Below are positions 39,428 to 49,190 of a stretch of DNA of 64,000 nt, in pieces. The notes below the pieces were generated by a model, which was given only the letters and a program-made list of their open reading frames with translations, did not search any database and had not been told where the DNA came from. The translations under genes and the position numbers were made by a program. Every line of letters starts with the position of its first letter. Within the stretch, counting starts at the first letter, position 1. The stretch is from Didymodactylos carnosus (Eukaryota > Rotifera > Eurotatoria > Philodinida > Philodinidae): the NCBI GenBank assembly GCA_905250885.1, contig CAJNOQ010000103.1, positions 1 to 64,000 of the forward strand, written 5' to 3'.

Positions 39428-40640
39428 GTCATCTATATATTATAGTTATGTTAAACAATTTATACCAAAAAAATCAACAACTCATTTTATGTCCTTTTTC
39501 TAATATAGTTTTAGTTAAATTTTCATATTATTATTATTCTTTTTTTTTTCTTATTCCATTTGACTTCCTTTTCACTTGTTATAATACGATCATAAGACTA
39601 ATTTTCTCTTCATTCAATTATTTGACATTGTTATCATTTTTAGCTTTATTTTAAAATAGACATAAACCTGCATCAATCTGTTTTTTCTATGAATTCAAGC
39701 ATTATATTTTCTCAATTCTGCAAAATCATTTGCTTCTTTATCTGCAAATATTTAAGATGTTATTTTGTTTCAGTTATACATATTTACATGATCTTTATTA
39801 ACTTTATAAGATTTTTTTATGATGTATATATATATTTTTAACGTCACTTTGTTTTCTATCCATGGTTAAAAACACGAAAATAGTTTTTGTTTATTTTTGT
39901 TCTGTTTTTTTCCCCTTTTTCCTCTTTGTGTGAGAATTGCGAAGAAAGACCTTCTAAAAACAAAAATAAAACAACCATAGATTGACTAACCGAAATATAT
40001 AAATATGTTTTATTTGCAAAATATTGTTTTGAATGAAACACTTCTGTTGTTCAAGTTTCATTTTTTTGAAATGTTAATTTTCTATTAAAAATATGTGACA
40101 CAATTAAAATCACATGATAGAGTAGTTTTGTTTTATAAAATAGAAAAGTAAATAATATTCGTTACCTCAATAATAGAAAAAATATAGTCGTTTTTTGTCA
40201 AACATTATAAATAATATGGACAAAACGTAAATCGAATGTCTATTACGAACAAGAGTAAAAGTTACAAGATAAGGACGTGCTATAATCAACGAAAAGTTTA
40301 GACATTAAAAAGTAGTTGAATGTTTTCATTATAACGAGTGCGGCATAAATAATGATATCGCCGGTATTTCGTCAATATCTCGGTGAGTTTTCATCGTAGA
40401 GACTTGAGCTTAATCTCAAAAGATTCTTTATTTAATTCTCTTCAAAACTTTAAGAAAAGAGCACGCACAATATGTAACTGTAAATTCATAGGCTGTCAAC
40501 ACTGCAATGTCCCAAATGGGAGCACTTTCCAGAAGTTTAATTATATATAGTTTAATTTATTTAACGAGGATTGTAATATACAAAAAACTTTTCCTCCCTA
40601 CATATAACAATAGATAGAGTAGCACAAGAAGTAAAGAATG
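39428..40640. other. 3' region of ASK and spacer
   Basis: Very AT-rich, with T runs and numerous AATAAA-like hexamers, consistent with the ASK 3' UTR followed by spacer. No gene seen. Confidence 0.5.
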
Positions 40641-41330
40641 TTAAGTGAATCTTTTAGTGTCAACGATGTATTTGTGGACATTATTTACGATAAGGATGTT
40701 TTGTTCTGGGGTAAGGTTAATTGACCCTTTCAGAATGAGTTCAGTAGTTGATGGTATTGCGATAATCGATTTTATATTATTCAACAAGATAGATCTTTCC
40801 TGGACAAATCGAAGGCATTTTAAAAAGTAGTGCTCAGCTGTTTCAGGCTTGTTATAATGACTACAATTTGGTGTCGCAACGAAATGACGTTTATATTGGT
40901 CCGCTAATAGAAAGCTAAAGCCTAGGCGTATACGGGTGAGGTGGATAATGTTTATCCGACTTCCTACATTATACCAAACTGGTGGCCGAGATGGAAAACT
41001 TAGGAGACTTTTCAATTTTATAGAGAAGTTCCCAGTATCTGTGATAAATCGCATTTCGTAGGGCAGTCTGTTCCAGTCATCTATAACGTTCACCAGTACT
41101 GACCTATCTACAAAAGATGTGTTGAATGTTGGAGGAACTATATCTATTGGTACATAGTGACGCGTCTGTCTAGTTTTTGTGTCTCTTTTTAACGTAGTTA
41201 GACTTCTCAGGTTGGAAGGAGACTGATTGTGTATAATTTTATGAATGAATTTTAATTTAGCATATTGAATTATTTGTCTAACAGATGGTATACCGAGCTC
41301 AATTTGTAACTTATTGATGCACGTACCGCG
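40641..41330 (-). mobile_element. LINE fragment, ORF2 C-terminal tail
   Basis: An uninterrupted frame reads minus-strand from about 41330 to a stop at 40641: CRGTCINKLQIELGIPSVRQ, then SLTTLKRDTKTRQTRHYVPI, then VNVIDDWNRLPYEMRFITDT and TPNCSHYNKPETAEHYFLKC. The segment TSFVDRSV..V.DWN.LP, followed by a CxHxxxxETAEHYFLxC cluster, is the post-RT tail of Jockey/CR1-group LINE ORF2 proteins. The piece lacks RT and endonuclease, so it is a strongly 5'-truncated copy. It shows no internal stop, suggesting moderate age. Confidence 0.78.
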
Positions 41331-41975
41331 ACAAGTTTAATTATGTCGCTGATTCTGTCTAATCAGACGCGAACGCACTCTAATGTGGATTTTTCCATGT
41401 TTTCGGACGTGCTCTTTCTCACAGCACTCAAAACCACTGTCTTAGACAACATAGTGAGTTTCTTGTGGCAGATTTGCATGAAAAACGAGTTGGAAACAAG
41501 GAGCATTTCCTCTCACGCACTATGAGTGCCAAAAGAAGACTTGTACGCCAATTGGGTTGGTTAGAGATGATAGAGAAAACATTTTTCTGTACCTTTGCAA
41601 GACAAAATTGGTAAAAAAACCTTACACTTTGTCCTAACTGTACAAAATTTACAATGAGCTCCATTAGCAGGGCGTAGAAAACCGAATATGAAATAAAAGG
41701 GAAAAGGTCCCGATCACAAAGGCTCGAAATAAAAAATTTATCAGTTGTTTCTCAACTGATAGACCATTTCAAGAGCTACAAAATGGCATATTCAGTCTTT
41801 CTCTATGCGACAAAAGTGGTACTTTCGCACACAGTGCGTCACACTGACTTGATAGAGTCTATTCTTCCCTCCCTCAACCGTGATTCTAGTCAGTGTTCGA
41901 TAGTAGTTTTGGTGGAGGGTACTGAGTAACTAAAATTTTCTATTGATTAACGCATTTTTTGACTAAAATTTTTTT
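41331..41975. other. spacer
   Basis: No gene recognised. Open frames at 41343-41525 and 41428-41664 are opposite-strand overlaps without features. Confidence 0.4.
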
Positions 41976-42020
41976 CTGAGTAACTGAGTAACTCAGTTAC
42001 TGAGTAACTGAGTTACTCAG
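41976..42020. repeat. palindromic GTAACTGA cluster
   Basis: Forty-five bases made only of alternating CTGAGTAACTGAGTAACTCA-type units in both orientations, able to fold on itself. A TGAGTAACT copy also occurs near 41922. Directly visible. Confidence 0.85.
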
Positions 42021-43623
42021 AAGCTAGAGAAAATCACTTACTCAGATGCATAAAAGATAATTTCTCAACTTAAATTTCTTAAAAAATTTCAGAAAGTCAA
42101 AATTTTCTGGGTAACTTTATCCAAACGAGGGGGTGGTTTGCCCCCCTAACCGATAACTGGTTGTGTAGGGTCCTTTGGATATGAAACTCTACAGAATTTA
42201 TCCCAAAACCCTCTCGCATTTTAAAAGTTCATTTTCCTACTCATGAATACACTTTCATTTGTGAGTTTTCAATGCTTCTCAAAATTTGTGGGTCCGTTCT
42301 AGACTTTCTTCAAAGTACTGACTAAGCCAAACATGTTGGCGCTTGCACTGGAACTGCGATAAACATCGAGTTCGATCTGTTCGTGTAGAACAGAGGTCGG
42401 ACAAGCAGCCCTAGAAAACGTACTTGCGCAAGTACGATCAAGACGTCAGACCCGATACCTCAGGCAGCGGAGATAGAGGGAGTCATTCCACACTGACTGA
42501 CCAACAATATTAGTCGAATCCATCGAAGAAAAAACAGTGGGTGTATTGCTCCCTTCCTTCGATCTTCGAATCGATAATTGTCAATTCTTTCTTCATACTC
42601 GACGCTCACTCTGAGATCATTTTGGCGATAATCGAATGATGAGCAGTCGTGTCGAACTAGACGGAAAGACAGATGAGACGGACTTCTTCTTGGCGATCGA
42701 CTTCGACTGCTCGATATTGTTCCTTAGAAATAAGCCAGTCAGATATGCAATCGAACTGGAAATGCTTGGGAGAATGGTGTGAGTGTTATCATTAAGAACA
42801 TTCTAGACTGCTCCAAGAAGATCACGCTTGTGCAGGAATGCGTTCATCGAGTTGATCGCCTGATATTTGACAATGTTCGCGATAAAAGGCCCTGATCGAA
42901 ATTTGACAAGAGTAGCAGTGTAGCCAGCCGGCACTGAGGCGGAGTGATACAATCGTAAAAAAAAATTTCGGATGATGAAAAGGATACTCCAATCAGTTAT
43001 TTCAAAAAGTCATCCACAGGTCCTTTTCAATCGCTAGGAAACTATCATAATCATCACTTGTCTATCACTGAACTGATGCAAATACATGATGGAAAAGAGA
43101 TCATTCAAATCAGTATTTGTTAACCTGAGTCAACCAAAAACGATTCAGACATATAAGCGGGACTTACACTATGAAAAAAGTCCAGGTCCGTTGCCAAACT
43201 TCAGGAGAAAGAGCAGACCGTGGAAGAGTCCCAACTCCGTCGTTAGCGAGAGAGAGAAGCGAATACTATGGACAGTCGGCGCACGTCATCGTCTACGTGT
43301 AAAGACGAGCGATGGTGTCCTTTTCACGAAAGTAACCATTTTGCACCAGTGTGAATCAGTACTCACAAGCCTTTGGTTTATCCCAGCTCAGAATCGATGT
43401 TATCAGTAGTATTTTTGTGAATCTCTCTCCAAGTCTTCGAAGAAGACGGAGTTCCAGTTATATACTCAAAAACCGTTGTTATCATGGGTTTTTTTGAACC
43501 TACTTAAGATCTGATACCACTTTCGGTCACAACCTCTTACGTACCTGTGTGATATCGATCGATATCAGGAGAATGTTTTTTTGGGCGGTCACAACCTCTT
43601 AAATGTACAACCTGTTACGAGGA
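42021..43623. other. less AT-rich spacer with an unassigned ORF
   Basis: Base composition here is clearly more balanced than in flanking DNA. It holds an 18-bp perfect palindrome CGTACTTGCGCAAGTACG (42419-42436). An ATG-started open frame of 107 codons at 43086-43409 on the plus strand begins MMEKRSFKSVFVNLSQPKTI and is Lys/Arg-rich. I recognise no family and it has no supporting context, so I do not call it a gene. The region may be the body of an unidentified, decayed element. Confidence 0.35.
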
Positions 43624-43639
43624 CGGTCACAACCTTTTA
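43524..43639. repeat. three copies of CGGTCACAACCTYTTA
   Basis: Sixteen-base direct repeats at 43524-43539, 43586-43601 and 43624-43639 (the third has one change), with a partial fourth (ACAACCTGTTAC) near 43607. A perfect 16-bp palindrome GATATCGATCGATATC sits at 43551-43566, between the first two copies. Confidence 0.88.
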
Positions 43640-43842
43640 AGAGTTTCCATGTATACTAGTTGCAGGTGTTCTGGAAGAGGGTCAACAGATGTATAGTTTT
43701 TGTATTTCGAATATAAACAAATATCACGAGCTCCCTGGAAGTTTATTTTTATGCAATGATTAGAAAGCAGATCATCCACACGACAATCATGAACTTGTGT
43801 GTCATGTTCTAATGCAACTTTCATAACTGAAATTCTGCACAT
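43627..43842 (-). other. possible coding fragment
   Basis: Minus-strand open run: CRISVMKVALEHDTQVHDCR, then VDDLLSNHCIKINFQGARDI and SVDPLPEHLQLVYMETLKRL, ending in a stop. Composition looks like real protein, but I recognise no family and see no splice partners. It overlaps the third CGGTCACAACC repeat by a few bases. Confidence 0.25.
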
Positions 43843-44471
43843 CGTTGAACAATATGCGCATTCAGTCTATCGTTCTCATATTTTTCCAAGGCATCTATGT
43901 TAAAAGAAGATTAATTCTAAATCCAGACATCACTTACTCAAAGGTCCTAGTTCACATCACAGGAGGTACGATATACGCACTTTTCTCTAAGCTTCTCATT
44001 GATTTTGTACGGAGTATTTTCCTTTGAGTCATTGTTAACACTGATTTTATTTGTTGATTCATCAGTACCACTTCCTTCAACTGAAATCATTTCTTCGAAT
44101 TTTTGACTCACAAGTTACTTCATCGTTATCTATTTTCTTTCTCTTTGACAGTACACACCAATAACAGATAATTCCTCTTTGTAAAACAAAATAGGGACGA
44201 AAATAGAAAATAATATTTTTTTTATGAGATACCCATGAATAAGTTTCGTTTTCAGTTTCCCGAAATACAATACAGTAGTAGCAAATCGTTTCTAAGCAAA
44301 TTTCTTGCTGATTTTTATTGATCTGTCTTGATCAGTATAGGGACTTCACCTTTTGGTACCGAACGTACCACCCTGACAAGGTTTTTCTGGTATGTTTTTG
44401 ATATACGAAGCTGATGGCCAAATATGTGGATAGACCGCAGAGGTACAACTGTATGAACACGAGTTGGAAAC

Positions 44472-44675
44472 ACTACCACCACAAAACAGCGTATTGTCCA
44501 AAATTTTGTTCTCACCTGGCTGGACGCCGACATTGATGAATCCAACGACATTTCTCATAATTCTCTTACTCAACTACGACGGATTATGAATACCATTGAT
44601 ACATTCACTGATGCTGAGCAATGCGTCGATTTTCTGACTGAAATACAAGAGGAAAAGGTATTTATCATTGTGTGA
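44472..44675 (+). pseudogene. fragment of a bdelloid-expanded protein N-terminal domain
   Basis: In frame: TTKQRIVQNFVLTWLDADID, ESNDISHNSLTQLRRIMNTI, DTFTDAEQCVDFLTEIQEEK, VFIIV, stop. From memory, QRIVQNFxLxWLDxxIDExN, followed by LRxxxNTxxTFTDxxxCxDFLTxIxxEK(V/A)FMI, is the N-terminal domain of a large protein family in Adineta and Rotaria, often ahead of TPR or other C-terminal domains. Only this domain remains; no continuation is visible downstream and no start exon upstream. It is the strongest taxonomic hint in the window. Function unknown. Confidence 0.6.
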
Positions 44676-45014
44676 CAGCCAAGCCAGTGACAGCCAAGAT
44701 TTTAGCACATATTATGTAATTAATTAAAAATTCTTTTTTCAAAGTGAGTTTTCTGAAACTTGATGTAGGAATATATCGGTTTATTCAGTAGATAAATAAT
44801 GTCCCGAAGTGATCTCTTCAAAACGAAGCTCAAGCAAGAACATGATTGTCAACAGTTCACGGGTGATTCTGGATGTCCTAAGAGTCCGCAGTCTGACTGT
44901 TCTATCCAAGAGGTAACCTTGAAGACATTTGGAAACACAGGTTATCAACCACGTTCCCTATCCAGTAACATTGTTTGTTTTCATGAAAAATTTTAAAAGC
45001 CTGGTGAAAATCTA

Positions 45015-45830
45015 CTTAAGGTAAAATAACATACTTTAGGCTATTTGAAGGAAATGAGAGATTCGCAATTTACTGGGATGTCAAAATGTGCTCTATTTTA
45101 CCTACACAATCATAAACCCTGAAGCGCACTGGGCTCAAAGAAAATATTTTGGATCATACAGAAAGTATTGTAACAGCCGCTACAAGATATACACAACTAA
45201 TTTTTGACCAGATAAAAGAAAAGAATCAAATAAATTTAAAAAGAAAAGGTTAGGTAAGTTGTGCAATGTAATTGCACAACTTCAATCGTTGTCTAGGTCA
45301 AAAATTAGTCGACATTACTACGGCCAACCATCGGAAAATATTTTTATTACTTTTTTGCACTTTTCCAGATGCTAGTATGGAATAACAATGTCTGAAGAAA
45401 TTGATACCAACACAGGTTGGCCGTAGTAATGTCGAAAGGAAAAATGTCGAAAGGGAAAATGTCGAAGGTAAAAATGTCGAAAATGTCGAAAGCGACCAAT
45501 GTCGAAAGTAGAAATGTCGAAAATGTCGAAAGCGGCCAATGTCGAAAGTAGAAATGTCAAAAGAGATATATCGAAGCGGAATAATATCGAAGTGAAAAAA
45601 TACCGAAATAAAAAAATGTCAAAGTGGAAAATTGAAGTTTGGTTAAGAAATGGCGAAGTTATTCACATTTTATTTTCTCCCGGACTTTTGAAACATCCTG
45701 TAGATTAAACTAGACTAAGTAACTAAAATTGAATATATTTTGAATTCCCAGAATATTTTAAACCGCTTTCGAGTAAATTGCGAATTTCTCATTTTCTTCA
45801 AATAGCCTAAAGTATTTTATTTTAGTATTG
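45015..45830. repeat. nested inverted repeats enclosing a GTCGAAA array
   Basis: Outer arms: about 45015-45078 and 45766-45830, sharing ATACTTTAGGCTATTTGAAG and TTCGCAATTTACT in opposite orientation. A middle pair (ACTAATTTTTGACC at 45198-45211, reversed at 45297-45310) flanks a 9-bp-stem hairpin GTTGTGCAA/TTGCACAAC (45258-45280). A third pair, CGACATTACTACGGCCAACC (45311-45330) with its exact reverse complement at 45415-45434, abuts the second. From 45428 to about 45620 the word ATGTCGAAA repeats more than ten times with variable spacers (GGA, GTAGA, GCGACCA). No protein is encoded. Probably a composite foldback. Confidence 0.8.
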
Positions 45831-46840
45831 ACAATCAGGATCTCGCTTGAGGTCAAAAACATGTATTTAAGATGAAACATTTGAAAATATTTTGTAAATA
45901 GCGTATTCAAAGAACAAAATAAAAATCTTAGCTGTAGATCTTAGAACAGCTCCAGAAGAGAGACAAAACATGTGAAACTCTTCAATAACCAATTGAAAAG
46001 ATTGACTCTTTTCGCCAGCTGTACCTAAGATAAATATAGAATGAATCCGTGTGGTTTGTATGTGTACAACAGATTTTTTTCGTTTTTTAAGTGTTTATTC
46101 ATTTGTTTTTTCAAATAGTCAAATTACTTAATTCAATGTGTGCTAAGTGTACAGATAGATAAACTAAAATATGTAGATTCAATTTATAGGTGTTAAATGA
46201 GCAACATATTAAATTAATGTACTACACTTACATTCACCTATGGTGTTTTTTCTCTTAAAATATTTAAATCAAAAGTAATTTGTCAATTGGAGACATTTAT
46301 ACAATGATTCAATTTATTAAAACTGGTTTAGACGTCAAATCAGCCCTGTGTGCGTCTAGGAGAAACGTATTTAAACGTATTTGACGATCGTGCGATATGA
46401 AAAATTAGGAAGAAAATTATTTTGCAGAAAAAATAATTGAGAAAATATAATCTAATGCTTGTGTCGATAGGGAAATTAAATAAAGCAGATCTATACTGAT
46501 TTATACCGATTAAGAAGACCAAATATATATGTAACTAGTAATTACTTTTCTGCATGTAAAGTGAATAAAATTTCTTCAACATTACAGTCGAAACAATAGT
46601 AATCTGCTTCTTCAATATTATAATGACATCGAACTTCAACATCTGAGAATATGTACGCCTTTTTTTCTAGTATAACAATGTAATAGTAACTTATATTTCA
46701 GCTCTGTTGTTTAGTTACTGTCTATCTTACAAGCAACTGACACTTATAATTTCAAAAATTAGGTTTCGTACTAAGTTACAAGATCATCATTCAGGAAAAT
46801 TCAAAAATCAAATAAATAAAAATTTAAACTCCTGTAATTA
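45831..46840. other. spacer
   Basis: AT-rich with no recognisable gene or repeat structure beyond short homopolymers. Confidence 0.4.
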
Positions 46841-46849
46841 TATCTAAAG

Positions 46850-48190
46850 TTGACATTCGAAAGAGTTATGAATAATCGTCCTCTCGATCGAAAGAGATCG
46901 CTGAAGAGGGAGCACTCTGATTTATTACATATTACTCGTCCACAAAAACAAAAGAACTTAGTATCTAAAAAGGACGAATTTAAAATAGCACCTATTGTGG
47001 TAAAAGGCATGCCAAATATAACAAAAGTACAACTAAACAATATTTTAAAAACACGAATGAAAGATGCCAATATTGAAAATATAATCAAAAAATAAACAAA
47101 ATTTAATCATAACACAGCTCTCAGACATTGTAACATTCAATAATTTATTGAAATCTTTTCCTAAAGATGCATTTGCTGAAAAAGATTCGAAAAAATGTAT
47201 GTACAAAAAATAGTTTTCATTAAATATATGGATCTTGATTTCTCAATCCAAGGTATTTAAGAGGCACTGACCTCTCACGGATTTGACTTTGAAAATATTG
47301 AAAGAATTCATTTGAAGAAAGAGAATAAACCGACAAAAACAATTAAAGTGGTATTTGTTGATAAATTAAATCGTAATACCTGTCTGAAAACTGGACTAAA
47401 AATTGATTATTTACATTTTTCTGCTGAGGCAGCTCAACCAAACAAAGAACCTTTTCAATGCTTCAAATGTTTTAAATATGGACATCCATCGAAATATTGC
47501 CAGAAGCAGGAGGATGCAAAAAATATGGTGGACAACATCTTGAAAAAGGCTGTACTAGTTCAAAGCTGAAGTGTGTCAACTGTGATCAACAACATGCATC
47601 AAATTCTAAACAATGTCCTGATTATTTGAAAAATAAAGAAAAAATTTAAAAAACAATAGATGAATATACCACAGAATTAAATCGAACACATGACATGTGT
47701 GGTGATGATCTTCCTCAGTTGACTTCTACTTTTACTCGGTCAAATAACTGTTCTTCTGTAGATCATCATCATGCAGAGAAGATGGAAGAAATGTTTGAGC
47801 GGTTATCCTCGACGATTGTTCATGCATTATCATCGGCAATGCAACAGATGACATCTGCAATAATGTCAGCTATAATGACACAGCAACAATCAGGACAAAT
47901 GATGGTACCTTCACTTTTACCTTTGCTACCATCAATAACATCTTTAAATCCATCGAGCAAAAATATGTTGTTCGATATAACACCAACAACAATGCTCAAC
48001 AAACCACTTTCTTCATCAAATATTACATCAACAAAAAAAACATAACGACAAACAACGTCTAATTCTAAATTCCCGATTCGACAACAATTAATAACAGGAT
48101 CAGCAGCAAAGGAAGAGCAAGTAAAAACGGCTAACGAGAATATATGTAACTCATCTTACTCTCCATCGAGGACTGCTGAAATGGAATATT
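46850..48190 (+). mobile_element. gag-like ORF1 remnant of a retroelement, probably non-LTR
   Basis: Plus-strand protein similarity is spread over more than one frame. An N-terminal region (KIAPIVVKGMPNITKVQLNN) precedes an RNA-binding-like part (FDFENIERIHLKKENKPTKT), then CCHC zinc knuckles (FQCFKCFKYGHPSKYC, then a CVNC...H.SNSKQCP cluster), then a Gln/Met/Ser-rich tail. This order is that of ORF1 proteins of Jockey-type LINEs. No reverse transcriptase follows on this strand and no terminal repeats were seen. The copy is broken, with several interruptions, and looks old. Confidence 0.6.
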
Positions 48191-49190
48191 AATTATAACA
48201 TTAAGGAAGTTATTTTGAAGTTTTGAGTTTTCAACCTTCTTATAACTCCTCAAAACAGTGTATCAAAAATCAGACTCTGTTTGCCTCTAGCCACATGTGT
48301 TTGCATCATTTTAATATCTACTCAAGCTCTTTAACATTTAACCTGGCTACCAAAATAGTCTTAGTAATTTTATCGTACCTTTGCTCTGATATGACCAACG
48401 TTCTCTGAAAGTACCATCAAAATCGGATGTGAGAAGATGAAAACATTTTTGACATAGGGAGGCGCCTTTAGAGAACGGTAGGTGCCTCACAGTAGGCAAC
48501 CACGTGGACATTAGGTGAAAAAATGAAAGTGAACTTTTTCAAGATTCGAATAGCAGGTCATATACTCCAGCTTATGCTCTATTTAATTGACACAGGAAGT
48601 TTTGTTCTAAGTGCCATAGTTAGTGAGAAAATCGAGAAAGGAATTTTTGTCGAAAAACAGAGCGATGAAGATCGAAAAGCAATTTTTAGTAAAATAGAAT
48701 AAAATATTTATAAAAATCATATACCGTTTGAGACTAGACATTTCACTCTACCTATTTTTTTTTTTATATAAGCAGTTTTATTTAAAAAATTATCCTTAGA
48801 CGTTATGTCACCCAAAGCGACAAAAGCCATTACAGAGGTGAACAAACACTTCCGGTATTACATACCAGAGACCAACCAAAAAAAGAAAGGAGAAGAGAGT
48901 AGAGATGAGTAAAATGAAAAAAAAACAAAAAACAAAGAGAAACAAACAGTTTTTTGAAGATGTTGATACAGAGTAGCTATTAAAGTAATGATCAAAGGAA
49001 CAGCAGCAACGATGGGAGGGTGACTAGTGTGTGTGTGGCACTGAGGGAGGATAAAGTAGACAACATGAAAGTAAGCTCGGGAGGCAGCAAAACACTAACT
49101 ATGTTATTATGACATAGAGTTGGTGCTAAGATAAAAATGAATATCATAAAGATTAGAAAGAGTAGGAGGTAGTCTTTACTACCCACAAAA
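48191..49190. other. spacer between two retroelement remnants
   Basis: No host gene recognised. A-rich tract at 48890-48950 and a T run at about 48759. The segment next to 49191 is the likely 3' UTR of the minus-strand LINE. Confidence 0.4.

Noticed and set aside
48580-48690. A LIDTGS string resembling an aspartic protease active site
   Set aside because: The motif stands alone in a short frame, with no supporting protease flap, reverse transcriptase or terminal repeats nearby; chance or too decayed to call.
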